Assembly: GCA_034359265.1 (NCBI GenBank)
Contig: CP136897.1
Location: forward strand, 22,500,001-22,564,000
Direction: 5' to 3'
DNA from: Canna indica
Lineage: Eukaryota; Streptophyta; Magnoliopsida; Zingiberales; Cannaceae
DNA length: 64,000 bases
Part shown: positions 22,707 to 34,956 of the stretch, piece after piece
Numbering within the stretch: the stretch's first letter is position 1
Layout: every line of letters begins with the position of its first letter
Notes under the pieces: generated by a model
Told to the model about the DNA's origin: nothing
What the model saw: only the letters and a program-made list of their open reading frames with translations
Databases searched by the model: none
Translations under genes and position numbers: made by a program

Positions 22707-23253
22707 ATTTTGTGCTTCGACTGAGCTTTTGGCTTGATGTTCCACCGATGCATTGATATTCATGGGTCAATGCTAAACATGTTAGTCGGTAACGAAGTAA
22801 ACATGTATGAGTACTTTTTTAATAGATGCATCAATTGGGCTTGTCTTTGCTTCTTGTAGTTGTGCATTAACCTGACATAAGTTGTTTCTTATGAGACAAT
22901 TCATTGTATCACACGTGAGCTTTCACAAATTTTACAAAGAGCTCAATAAATTATTTTGATGAAGTGGATGCTGACTTATTTTTATGTATTGCATGTCTTC
23001 ATCTTATAGACCCATTTTTTTACATTTGATATATAAGAATAAATTAGTTTGAGTTTCATAATTTTATCTATCAGAATTTTTCCAGTTGATCTAAATGAAC
23101 TTGGTAGCCAATTTGAATTTTTTATTTTATGATGTGTTGATGGATAAGAGATTCCCTAATGTAGTAGGAGTTGAAGGATTTGCAGAAAAGATCATTGCTA
23201 TAAGAAATTATACTATATTTCCATTGGTGTATTTATTAATGCAAATTATTATT
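22707..23253. other. Intergenic gap, no gene recognised
   Basis: AT-rich unique-looking sequence between the copia element and the LINE insertion site. Short frames without domain signal. Confidence 0.45.
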
Positions 23254-23293
23254 AATATTGATGGTTGTTTTTTTTTCCATCAAAGCATTAAAT

Positions 23294-26200
23294 CTATATT
23301 ATTCTGAGATAACCAGGACCTACATTGTCTCTTGCAACAATTCGTTCTAACTCAGGCGGCCTAACAGTTGACCATACCTGAGATGAACCATCAAGCCTAG
23401 CAAAGTTTGCAGCCCAATGGGCTATTTTATTACATTCTCGAAATACAAAACTAAATTCAATAGAATTACATGCATTTATTATATTTAGAATGTCAAACAT
23501 TATTGTTTGAATCCTCCAATCCGGGCATTCTTTTTTGGTTAAGCTATCTATTAGCAACTTCGAGTCCGATTCCAGAATGATGCTACTGTAATTCTTCTGA
23601 ATGGCAAAAAGAACAGCTTCTTTAGCAGCTACAGTCTCTGCATATAACACAGTATTAGTGGTCTGAAAATATTTACACACAACAAATAGACATTCATTCG
23701 AATGATTTCTGATTGTAAAGCCAATACCCATACTGTTATCATCAATAGAAGCATCACAATTGATCTTAATAACATTTGGAGGAGGGGGCACCATTGACAC
23801 AGCCTGGGAGCCATTTTAACCTTATTACCCTCAGGTTTATGGGTTTCATTTATGGCCTTGAGAAAGGCCACAATTTTCCTCATTAAGCACTGTGGGGGAA
23901 GCTGCCTCGCCTGATGCAGTCTTTCATTTCTCGAGAACCAAATAAACCATCAAGATACGACAATCGACCTCCTACTTATAGGATGAAATGAATCATCACT
24001 GAAAAGTGGGATGTTACTACCACGTATCCAGGTAGATTTACCAGGGAAAGTATTAGGAGTATGAGATTGCAATAAACTGAAAACAGCAGTAGTGTAGTTG
24101 CAGTGACAGAAAAGGTGTTCAATAGTTTCAGGGAAATCACCACAAATGACACAACTATCATTTGAAGATAGACCAATGTAGTGTAACCTGAATTTGGTAA
24201 GAAGTTTCCCATTGATGGTTTTCCAAAGGAAGATTTTGATCTTATTAAGAATATCCATTCTCCAAAGGGCTTTCCAATTAAAAGGGTATTCATTGACAGG
24301 TACAGTTGAGTTGAGGAGAAATGAGTAGGCAACATTAGTGGTAACTTCTCCCCTAGTGCTTTCCAACCAAACCCATTTATCATCATAGGGTGCCCAGGCA
24401 AATCAAGTGTAATAATTTGTTCCCATACATCTCTTCCAAAGATATTAAGGCCAACCGAGTGATCCCACTGTTGGTCAATGACTAGTACACTGACTTTAGA
24501 TTGCACATTTAGGTCACTGCAGTTTATAAAGGTAGGTTTCAAGCAAAGGGGCATGTCAATGCACCAATTATCCAGTAGGATAGATGAATTAGTTCCAGAA
24601 TTGATAATTTTTTTGAAACCTAAGTGAAGATGCTTGTAGGCTTTGAGAAAAAGTCTCCAAGACCATGAGCATTGGTTAGGAGGGGAGTGGTTGATTGCTG
24701 TGACTGCAGTGTATTTTGTTTTAACCAAACTAATCCAAAGGCCGTTATGGTTGTTTAAATATGCTTCAATTCTTTTGGCATGTAAAGATAGACTTTGAAA
24801 GTAAGCATCATGAACCCCAATCCCCCCCAAGTCTTTTGGGAGAGTAATGGTATCTCAGGATACAAGATGTATACCTCCTTTATTTTTTTTACTTTGCCAA
24901 AGAAACTTACCAATCATTGAGTTAATTTCTTTCATATTCTTTTTAGACAACCAGGAGATTGACATAGAATGAATTGGGATTGAGGTCAAAATAGAATTAA
25001 TGAGTGTTATTTTACCAGTTGGGACACGTAGTTAGATTGCCAAGACCCTAACTTAGAGTTAATCTGATCAAAAAGGTAATCATGGGCATTTTTAGAAGGT
25101 CTGCGGGGGAGATTATTGCACCTAAGTATTTGAATGAAAAAGTCCATTCCTGAATTGATAAACTATTGCAAATGCTGGTTTTAATGTGTTGAGGTGTATG
25201 CTTAGGAAAAAAAATAGCAGACTTGCTACAATTAACCTTCTGTCTAGTGAGGTTGAAGTAATGTTGGAAGATGGTTTTAAAGTTGTTGATGCTGCTATTG
25301 TTGGCTTTGAATGCAAGCAAGATATCATCCGCAAACATCAAGTGGCTGATGCTTAGGGTATTATTAATTTTTAGAGGGGTTATTAGATTGTCATTAACAG
25401 CCCTATTGATCAATAAGGTTAAAGTTTGGGCTACAATGATATAAAGAAAAGGGGATAAGAGATCCCCTTGTCTAATACCCCTACTGGATTGGAAAAAACC
25501 AGATAATTTACCATTTATCATGCATGTAAAGGAAGGTGAGGAAATGCAATATCTTATCCAGTTTATAAAGGTGGGAGGGAAAGCACAGAATTTCAAAACA
25601 ACATAAATGACATCCCAGGACATAGAGTCATAAGCCTTTTCAAGGTCTAGTTTGACCAAAATATAAGGCTTCTTACTCTTAGATTCATACATGCTATGAG
25701 CCATTTCTTGCGTGATAAGGATATTATCATGAATACTACGACCTCTAATAAAGGCTGATTGCTCTTTAGATATAAGAGTGGGTAAGCACTCCTTAAGTCT
25801 ATTGACAATAAGCTTAGTTAAGATCCTATATGAGAGGTTGCATAGAGCAATGGGCCTGAACTCCTTAACTTTGGTAGGGTTCTGACATTTAGGAATAAAG
25901 GTTAAGATTGTTTTGTTCTATTCAAGAGAGAGAAAATTGGATTGGTGGAAATTTTGGAAACAGCTAAGAATATCATCAAAGATGATACTCCAATATGTTT
26001 AATAGAATTCTGCAGTGAAATCATCAAGTCCGGGGCTCTTACCATTTGCCATGGACTTAATAGTTTTCTAGATTTCTGTCTTAGAGAAAGGAACAATTAG
26101 AGTTTGGTTGAAGTTTAGAATTTATAATAGGGTAAATAGGCCACAGCTGAATGGTAAAATTGTTTTGGTATGAAGGTGACCAAAGATTTTTGTAAAAATC

Positions 26201-27404
26201 AGAGAATTCTCTAAGAATTTCATTCTCATCAGTCACGGTGTTCCCATGTTTTAAAGTAATTGAGGATATATGATTAATCCTCCTACGAGAGGTAATCATA
26301 CGATGGAAATAAGCAGTGTTTTTATCTCCTTCAGGGTACCATTTCAACTTTGCTTTAGCCCACCATTTGATACTTATTTGCCTTTGGAGGGCAATAGCTT
26401 TGTTACTAAGAGAATTCAACTCAGTCTGCTCATTAATTAGTTGACAAGGTATTATTTGCTTTCATAAGTTCTAAATTATAGATAAGTCCTTGGGTGATTT
26501 TGAGATTTGTTTCTAAATTACCTAAAGACTCCCTATTCCATTTAGACAGGGCATATCTAGTGGCAGATAATTGCAGAGGAAGCTCGTTTGAGGGCTTGAA
26601 GTGTGTACAGGTTTAGTCCAAGCTTAATTAACCATCTCATTTTTTTAGGGTAGTCAATCCAAAAGTTTTGGGATTTAAACAGCTTGTTCCCTCTCTTTGT
26701 ATCAATATTGAGACTGATTTGGAGAGGAATGTGATCATATGCAGTTCTGGTGAGATGCTTGATAGTAGATTTGTCATAAAAATTAAGCCAAACAGAATTT
26801 GAAAAGACTCTGTCTAACCTAATTAATATTCTAGCATCTCCCTTCCTATTGTTGCACCATGTAAACTTAGGGCCAGTAAAACCTAAATCAATGAGATTTG
26901 AGTGGGTAATGAAGTATCTAAAATCTCTAATGTATTGAGTGACCCTAAAAGTTGAACCTCCCTTTTTATCATCTTTATCTAGAATGCAATTAAAGTCCCC
27001 CATCACCAGCCAAGGATAGGAGGATAGATAAATGTTAAATAACTGATTCCAAAGTTCTCTTCTCAAAATTGGATTTTTATTAGCATAGATAGAAGAAAGT
27101 ATGAAATGTATTATATTTCCAAAAGAGACAATGATATGAATTACATCATACTGGACAGAGATAACTTTAGCTAATACTAGAAGAGTCCCAAGCAATTATA
27201 ATTCCTCCAGAAGCTCCAGAGGAAGAGGAAGATACACCTACCCAATTCCTACCAAGTTTTCTAATAAATTGGTAGCTATATCATTGGATACATGAGTCTC
27301 CTAAAGAGACGGGAGATTAATATGATCATTTTTTATATAGGAGAATATCCTATCCATAACAGGTTTCCTTAGAATTCCTCTAACATTTCAGTTAAATACT
27401 TTCA
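23294..27404 (-). pseudogene. LINE ORF2 (endonuclease, RT, zf-RVT, RNase H), frameshifted
   Basis: It starts near 27404 (MKVFN, a stop, then NVRGILRKPV). The apurinic-endonuclease-like domain (to about 26600) has WLVMGDFNCIL and YDHIPL, the metal- and His-motifs of the family. Reverse transcriptase (about 25704-25048) has KLDLEKAYDSMSWD, GIRQGDLLSPFLY and the catalytic LMFADDILLA. A zf-RVT domain is at 24366-23950 (CVICGDFPETIEHLFCHC). The RNase H-like domain (23800-23294) keeps INCDAS, YAETVAAKEA and ILESDSKLLID. At least five frame changes or stops separate these blocks. Confidence 0.85.
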
Positions 27405-27871
27405 TGTATAACTATAGCAAGGTTATTAGAACAATCCATATCCTCATCAGAGTTCTTATTCTTAGGAGGAGGATCTGCTCTAGGTCTCTTACTAGCAGAA
27501 GAGGAGGAGGGTAAGGTAAGGAAGACATCCTTATCGTTTTTATTCAAAGGGGTTTTAGGTTGTTTACCTTTCTTGCCCTTAGGATGCTCCTTAGGGGAGG
27601 GTTGAGAATTGAGGACACTTCCTGGACTAAATCTTCAAAAGGTTCATGAGCATTAATTCTGGGTGAAAATTGTTGCCATTTTCTTTACCCCTAAGACTAT
27701 TTTTCTTATGGTTGTATTTCCAATTTGGCCTAATATTTTCATCATTTTCTTTTTGAGAATTTGTTTTGTTTTTACTATTAAATGAATTAAAATTCTCCTT
27801 ATATTCCTTTTTGCCAAAAGGATTTCTAAGAACATTTTCTTTAAGGGCTTCTTTCTGGAAAATACTTTTTT

Positions 27872-29239
27872 CTAGTAAGTCTTTTTAGTCCACACATGAT
27901 TCTCAAGGTTGTTTAAAACCTTAGGGACTGAATTGTTATTTGAGTTCTGGGTTTTTTGGGAGTTTTCATTTGATGATTGATTGGTATTCTGGTTAGGGTT
28001 TCTAATTCGATTCTTCCTTTTAGTAACTTGAATCCAAGGTCCAAAAATGGGTTCTGCAATGTCAGTTTTCTGCTTTGAAGGAGTAATTTTTTCTTTAAGT
28101 GCACTATTTAAAGGGTGAGAATTCTCAGTAGTATCATGGTTGGCCTCAACATGGTTAGCATTGTCCACAGAGGGATCTTTATTATCAGGACAACTAACTT
28201 CCCTATGTCCTATGATTCCACATTTGAAACACACTGAAGGGAGGTTTTCGTACACTATTGGCTGAAAGAATTCAAAGTCAGGCAAACTAATCAACACTCC
28301 TTGCTTAATAGGCTGAGCAAGGTCAATTTCAACACACACACGTACATATTTACCTCTTTGGAACTCAAAGGATCTATTATCAATGGTAATCAGCTTTCCA
28401 ATACTATTAGCAATTAAATTTACAGAAACAAGGTTCCATAATTCTAAAGGAAGTGCATGAATACGTAACCACACAGGAGCATATGAGAAACATTCCATCC
28501 ATGGACGAAAAAAAGGCTTCCAGGGAACAAGGCGTATTACATCCCCTCGGCAGGACCAAGGTCCACCGCTGAGGACATTTATCGCCTGATCCTGAGATCT
28601 AAATCGAAAAACGAAGAAACCTTCTTCAATATCCATCACATTTACAAGACCATAAGATGACCACAGATTAAAAGCCCATTGAGAAATCACAGATAAAAGG
28701 GCCGGCTTGCCCAAAAATTTACCGATCAAAGATGCATGCCAGGGGCTCTACCATTCTTGGATTTGTTCAGCCGAGAAAAAAACCTTATCAGAAGATTGCG
28801 ATTGAATCCTAGAAAGAGTTGAGGATGTTATCGGATCCGCGCTTTTAGGGTTCGAACCTCGCAAGATCTGAGCCCAAGATAAGGTATTTGTACCCGATGT
28901 GAGCGTCTTTGCCTTTAGGGGTGGCTGATCAGTAGTCTTCTTACCTGATTCGTCCTCTAGAGAAGTAGATCTCAGATTAGGGTTTGCCCTAGGATTTGGA
29001 TCGGTCACCATCAAGGGGCTTTCGTTCAGATTTACACCAGAGGACTCCCTTATGGTCATCGGAGCTGCTACCCCTTCCATACAGACATAGCTAAATGGTA
29101 GATCGGAGGAAGGTGGAGGTTTTTGAGGGGAAGGGAGGGGATCGTCGGAGGGGGAATCATCGGTAATAGAGGGCAACTCACTCGTCGCCTCCGTTATCGC
29201 CTTAGGATTTTTTCGAAACGACTCCATTTTTCGCATCAC
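27872..29239 (-). pseudogene. LINE ORF1 (DUF4283 + CCHC knuckle), one in-frame stop
   Basis: One frame runs from ATG (29239; MMRKMESFRKN, or the second or third ATG) to about 27872, broken only by a TAG at 28748-28750 after AEQIQEW. After the stop comes a DUF4283-like domain (LIGKFLGKPALLSVISQW, then GPWSCRGDVIRLVPW), then a CCHC knuckle VCFKCGIIGHREVSC at about 28215. The family acts as an RNA-binding nucleocapsid-like chaperone. The N-terminal 160 residues are low-complexity, Ser/Pro-rich. Because the frame is otherwise open, the stop looks recent compared with the damage in ORF2. Confidence 0.8.
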
Positions 29240-29276
29240 ATCGTCAATATTCTAACGCTCAATATTGATGGTTGTT

Positions 29277-29993
29277 ACCGACCGTAGAAATTAAAGAATA
29301 TTTTCAACAATGATATATATTTATCAAATGTCCTCTAAGTAGGTAATGGGAGACGAGTTATCAAATGATTAATTATTTGGTATAACTTGGATTGAAAGAG
29401 ATGCATTTAATAGCATTCAAAGTGAAATTATCATGGTGTGTTTTTCAAAACGTGAAAAATAAAAGGGAGATTTCATAATGGTTGTAAAATTAAAGTATTA
29501 AAATAAATTTTACTACATATTTTTTATGTCCTAACTTGAGATCCCCATGATTAGCTTCGTCACTAATTATCTAATGTAATATTAGAAAATAATAATAATA
29601 TAATAAGAATGAATAATTTAATAATATAATAACATAATAATATAATAAATATGATAATATTAATCTATTATATTAATGATAAATATTATTATATAATATT
29701 ATAATAATTATTCTTATATTACAATGTTATTATAATATTAAATAAATATAATATAAATTATTAATTGATATACAGATATGATAACGAGGACAATATTGAA
29801 AAGAAAAGGTGAAAATAGGCAATTAAAAAAAAAGCAATTCTAAATCAAATTTCATTATTTCTAGTAATCATTTCAAATATTCATATGTCCCATGATGCAT
29901 CATCCAACAAAATATTATTAAGTTTCGAGATCGAACAAAAGTCCAAATATTCGATTATTTCGAGCTCGATCAATTTGCTGTCCAATGTGTACG
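29277..29993. other. AT-rich spacer, no gene
   Basis: Includes an (AATAATAT)n-like low-complexity run at about 29585-29760. No coding, RNA-gene or transposon signature was seen up to the CACTA start. Confidence 0.5.
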
Positions 29994-30407
29994 CACTACT
30001 AAAAAAATGGCTTTTTGCGACGACACTGAATGCGGTCGCAGATGCGATGGGTCTGCGACCGCCGTCAATTGGGGTCGCGGACTGACCATTGTTGCGATGG
30101 CATTGCGACCACATAGAGTGTCGTCGCAATATGACGACGTCAATGCGATCGCATAGAGTGTCGTCGCAATATGGCAACGGTTTGGCGATCATTTGTGATC
30201 GTCATGTTGCAACCGCTTATCTGCGATCGTTAGGGCCGTCGCAAAATATTATTAAATTCCCCGCCCAATCCCTTTTTTTTCACTTCCCCTGCTCGATCTC
30301 TGCCGCCGCACGCCGACCGCTGCACGTCGCACACTGATCGCCGCCCGCTGTTCATTGGTCGTCGCCCGCCGCAAGCAGGCCACCCGTCGAACCCTAGCCG
30401 ACGGCAT

Positions 30408-30439
<32 letters not shown>

Positions 30440-31248
30440 GTCTGAAACGCTAGCCGATGGCTAGGGATGATTAGAGGACACATTTGCTTTCTAGATGTCC
30501 TTTTTGCCAATGAGGGTCTTCTACTAATTAAAAGTGCACATCTTGGTAGATTTATAGGGTTCCTCATTCCAAGCCCCAGCTCCAAATCTTGCCCTCTTCT
30601 TGGATTCTTCTGGATCTGTGTCCTAAGCTTTCCGTCAAGCAGGCGACAGTTTAGCAGCAACACGAGTTTGTAGTAAATAGGTATCTAAATGCAATTCATT
30701 TATGCAATGGACTTATTCCCTTCATCTTAGTATCTCATCTAAACCCAAGCCTCATTAGCTATTGCTGTTGTCTCACCATCTTCAATTCTTTGCAAGTAGG
30801 AAACATCTGAGCCATTCATTATATTACAAGTAGAAAACATCTGCTAAGCCTACAGCATCAACCACACCAGATGTATTTGAGTGGAATCTCATTATCTTCA
30901 ATTCTAGGTTCACTTTAATTATCAGTTAAATGTAATGACCAGTTATAGATGATTAATGAATTTAAGTCTATCTAATTTAATCAGAAAGATGGTATAAATA
31001 TTTCTTTGCTTTGCCATCACTGTCCTACAATAATTGAAATGCATAGATTAGGGTTGAAACTTGATATTATCTTCGTGTGAATGCTGATTTTTACTTCCCA
31101 AATCATATGTTTGTTTATATAGTTCAATGATGTCATAATCTTAAATTTCATTCAATTTCATTCAATTTCCATGTTGATAATCTATATAGTTTTATTTTTT
31201 TATTTCAGGTTTAATATATAGTGTCATAATCTTACGAGACAAATAAAG

Positions 31249-34200
31249 ATGTCGGGACATTCCACGCCCGCCGCAGTGCCATTGCCACCACCACCACAAC
31301 CACCGGCCCCGGAGGCTCGAGGTCGTCGTAGGCCTCGTGGGCCTAATCGGGGGGGCTTGTGCACCTTCATCGACCGACCAGTGTCAGCGGATATCGCTGC
31401 ACGGTCTAAAGTAAGTATCAAAGTTTATTTTTTATAATTATTAATTAATTAATTTCTACTTATGTTGTTATACTTGAGTTGTAGATTCGAGCAGGACGAT
31501 GTTGCTCACAACATCACCTCTATTATCAAGAGGTTCTTTCGGGAGCCGTGGCGTTCATGGACCCACGTGTCGCAGCATAATCAAAATTCATTATGGTCCG
31601 AGTTCGGGGTACGTAGTTTTTTCATTATGATCCAACTTTTATTTCTGTCAAACAAAAAGTATCAAGCCTTCTATTTCTATCGAACAAAAAGTATCAAGCC
31701 TTCTATTTCTGTCTCTACATTTGAAGTACCACGAGATAAACCTAAGCAGATAAACTACAAAAACCAATTAGAATAACATGAAAACTATTCCACAAGATAA
31801 TAAGTATTGCAATCATCTCTCCACTTAAGTTCATTGTCCTCCCCAGGGCAGTTGCAACACATCATCTTCATGTCCGGTTCTCCAAGTTACCTATTTTCAA
31901 CCTTCTCTTTCTTACCAAGGTTCTCGAAGTGGGCTTATAATGAATCCAACAAATTATAATAAATCCAAAGAAATTGTATAAGAACCTAACAGGTAGTACT
32001 AAAACTTAACAATACCAAGTGTATGTATACCAACTCATTTTCTAGTAGTTAGCATTTGACATGAACATTAATCAATTCAATAACCCAAACCTAACACGCC
32101 AAGTTTAAATTAAGAAATGAATGCATACAATGAGTAATTCCATCAAGTTGAAAGCATTTTAATTGACTCTCCCACCCTTAGAAACCAAATTAAGAAGAAA
32201 GTGACAAGGACATGAAGATTATAAGGAGTAGCAATTTCTAGGAACCTTTCATACGTGTAGCCAAGAGTAGCTCTGCTGATGAGTCCAAGAAGCAGCGAGC
32301 CCTGGAATAAGATACTAGGAACCTGCACTAGATCTCCTGCTGCAGCTAGATTTGAGGACAATAACAAGCCAACAAAAAACATTGAGAAGGAAAGTGCAGC
32401 ACCCGCCAATGGACCTGCCATTGAGATATCAACCTTCGTCTTACGATCAGGAAGAATAGACTTGAACTACATGAGTCAATAATGAAATATGAGCCATAGG
32501 GAAAAACCTAATGACAACTTCCCTGATCAGGTTAATATAATTCAGGAAACAAATTTCAGAAACAGTGTACTGATGATGGATAAAACTCATAATTCATTGA
32601 ATTGCTTTTCAAAATGGATAAAACAGGTTAATATAATTGAATTGCTTTTCAAATTTCAGCTATAAAATGCCTATGGCTAATGATGCAAACTTATTGACTT
32701 GTAACTACGATCATACTTTTCCTTGTGTGTTCATTATTGACTTGTGTCTACATTTTTATTTCATGGTATAGGGGTGCTATTTTCAGTTTCATTGCTACTT
32801 ATGAATCCATTGTGAACTAAGAGAAGGGTAGAATCAAAATCAGTTACCATTAAAATATGTCAAACAATTTTCATTGCTGCTATTTCGGTTTCATTGCAAT
32901 TTTTATTGTTTCATTCAAGCAATGTACTTCTTGTTTTACATGAAAGAAAGCAAGATGATGAAACTGGTTGGTCTTTAAAGTTCTCTGATTGCTTATCTTG
33001 TTGTTTGGCATGTTGTAATGCTACCTGATCTTCTCTGACATTTTCTAGTTCTCCACCTACAATATGTCTGCATTTTTATCTATTTTTTTGGATGCACAAC
33101 AGAAAGATGAAAGGCTTGTTTATCTGAATTATTTGTGGATAATACCAGCATGGTCTTCAAAGTTCTCTGATTGCTTTATATTGCCTTTTAGCCATGTTGT
33201 AAATTACTACCCTGCGTACTCTTCAAGTTTATAGTTCTTAGTCTTCATATAAAATATTGTTGAACTGGATTATATTAGGTAATGTTAGCATGGTTTCCAA
33301 AGTTTTTTAATTTCTTTACATTGCCTTGTAGCCATGTTGTATTGTCGTTGTTTATTGTTGAACTTGTATTAATATTTTCTTTTTGTAGGCCCGATATACC
33401 TGGGATCCCGCCATTGAGGCTCATGTGAAGGATGCTTGGGAAACTTATAATAAGAAGCTTTTCAAGGATATCCTCCATCGGGCGCGGGATGAGACGCACA
33501 CGAGTATGGGCGGTAACAGAGATACACCTATGGATGCGCTCAAGGGACACGGGCCAATCTGGATGGAGGTCGATGTATGGGATCAGTTATGCGATATCTG
33601 GGCGTCGGAGGGATGGCAAGGTGCCTCCCGGATGGTGCACCAAAATCGAATGATGCTGGTCGAAGGATCCGTCGCCCGACATACCGGTGGGTCCATCCCT
33701 TTTATCAGCCACGAGCGTCGATTGGTAAATAATTTAGTAACTATTTTTATTATTCATTTATTATTATAAAAAAATTAATTATATTTATTTTATTGTAGGG
33801 GACGCTAAATGAGCAGGGGACGTTCATCCTTGCTAATCCTCTTTGGGTCTTCGAGGAGACACATAAATACCAGCATGGTCCTCGCCAGGGTGAGTTCATC
33901 AGTAGGAGGCCGGAGATGGTACTGGTAAGATAATATTTTTTTAAAAAATATCTTGTTCTATTATGTATAATTAATTTAATTAATTAATTTACTTTTATTT
34001 AAAGACCACGTATAGTGAGTTGGTGACCCAACAGGGAGGTGATCATGCGCAGCATCAGCTTGATGCTGACGCATGGATGCAGGTGGCAGGCCTCGGCCAC
34101 GATCGAATATATGGCATTGGCACAACGACCCACGCACGGGCGTTGTTGCAACCACATGGTGCAGGGTCGTCTGCTTTCACCTCATTCGTCGCTGGTCCAT

Positions 34201-34463
34201 CAACATCACGTGCGGATCAAGACCGATTAGCGGCCGTCGAGACTGCTCAGGCACGCCTCAGCGCCGACATGGCTGCTATGAGAGATACTGTGGCGCAGAT
34301 AGCTCAGCATGTGACGCATATGACTCAGCATATGACGCAGATGACCCAGTACTTGACACATATATCTTCTCTCATACCTGGTGCTCCGACTCCTCCACCT
34401 CCCCCATCATTCGGTGCGACGACATCAGCTATCGGATCCATCATCATCATCGATGCCGACTGA
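31249..34463 (+). CDS. CACTA Transposase_24 (tnpA-like) protein
   Basis: Proposed exons: 31249-31410, 31492-31608, 33389-33724, 33799-33924 and 34005-34463, all GT-AG and all in phase 0, giving 399 residues. The only doubtful junction is the exon 2 acceptor: the canonical TTGTAG at 31484 would shift the frame, whereas the AG at 31490-31491 keeps it. The N-terminus is Pro-rich, followed by GRRRPRGPNRGG. Exon 2 has a helical FFREPWRSWTHVS segment. Exon 3 has WDPAIEAHVKDAWETYNKKL, WDQLCDIWASEGWQ and ARHTGGSIPF, hallmarks of plant En/Spm Transposase_24. Exon 5 ends with a heptad-like (HVTHMTQHMTQMTQYLTHIS) probable coiled coil and a Pro-rich tail. No stop interrupts it, so it may still be translated. 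It presumably binds the sub-terminal repeats. Confidence 0.72.
31609..33388 (+). other. Intron 2 of the CACTA transposase gene (1.78 kb)
   Basis: Much longer than the other introns (about 75-80 bp). It contains the antisense EGY exon (32255-32466) with flanking intron, and three degenerate direct repeats of GGTCTTCAAAGTTCTCTGATTG...GCCATGTTGTA (starting near 32970, 33151 and 33291). The repeats may be part of the same captured gene or a separate tandem duplication. Confidence 0.6.
32255..32466 (-). pseudogene. Captured exon of an EGY-type plastid site-2 protease gene
   Basis: On the minus strand an uninterrupted 212-bp exon is bounded by an acceptor (CATGTAG before 32466) and a donor (GTATGA after 32255). 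It encodes FKSILPDRKTKVDISMAGPL, then LVQVPSILFQGSLLLG and LISRATLGY. These are conserved in EGY1/EGY2, chloroplast intramembrane zinc proteases related to S2P. The HEXXH and NPDG-type motifs lie in other exons and are absent. Flanking non-coding sequence on both sides looks like the original introns (intron ends intact), so a genomic fragment was captured, not a processed mRNA. It sits antisense within intron 2 of the CACTA transposase gene. It cannot make a protease. Confidence 0.82.
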
Positions 34464-34956
34464 TGTGCTCCCCATGCAGCCCCTCTCCCCGTTGCCTAAT
34501 GCGCCTGATCATTGATGTACTTTTTTGATATTTTATTTTGATATAATGTAAATTGTTTTGATACGATGTAAATAATATTTCGATATCTATATATTACTAT
34601 TGTCTTTTGTCTGTATTTTAATTAAATATTGAAGCAGGAATTAATATATTTTTGATTTTTTTAAAAAAAATATATTTTTCTACGACGGTTTTACGACCGT
34701 AAAGGCCGTCGCAGATTCTCCACCACATGGTCGCGTGAAGCGATCGCAAAAAACTATGTGACGACCTTTGCGACGCTAGTTTGCGGTCGTAATATATGCA
34801 TCTTTGGCGACGGTGACGTGGCGGTCGCGTAGAATATGCGACGAGGCTATCCGCGATGAACTATTTGCGACAGCCTCTGTCGTCGCAATTGCTTTTCTGC
34901 GACGGCTTTGCGATCGCGTAGGCCGTCGCAGATGACGAAGTTTTTAGTAGTAGAAA

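Larger units (their letters stand above)
23254..29276 (-). mobile_element. L1-type LINE, near full length, perfect 16-bp TSD
   Basis: Identical direct repeats AATATTGATGGTTGTT (23254-23269 and 29261-29276) bracket a minus-strand element of about 5.99 kb. A T-run on the plus strand (from 23268) is the poly(A) tail of the minus-strand RNA. The order is ORF1 (DUF4283/zinc knuckle), then ORF2 with endonuclease, reverse transcriptase, zf-RVT and a C-terminal RNase H, the standard plant L1 plan. Presence from before the ORF1 start to the tail means it was not 5'-truncated, unlike most LINE copies. Stops and frameshifts now inactivate both ORFs. Confidence 0.93.
29994..34952 (+). mobile_element. CACTA element with transposase gene and captured EGY exon
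   Basis: The left end is CACTACTAAAAAAATGGC. The right end is TTTTTAGTAGTA, whose complement TACTACTAAAAA matches over 11 bases with only the outermost C changed. Both ends carry dense GCGACGG/GCGGTCGCA sub-terminal repeats (30015-30245 and 34680-34935). Between them lie a GC-rich leader with a CT microsatellite (30260-30440), a five-exon transposase gene and a host-gene fragment. The flanking trinucleotides (ACG left, GAA right) do not match, so the TSD has decayed or a border is off by a few bases. No TnpD-like (Transposase_21) protein is visible, so excision would need help in trans. Confidence 0.82.

Noticed and set aside
33425..33653. Second plus-strand frame in transposase exon 3
   Set aside because: Shadow of the Transposase_24 exon, which alone shows family motifs.
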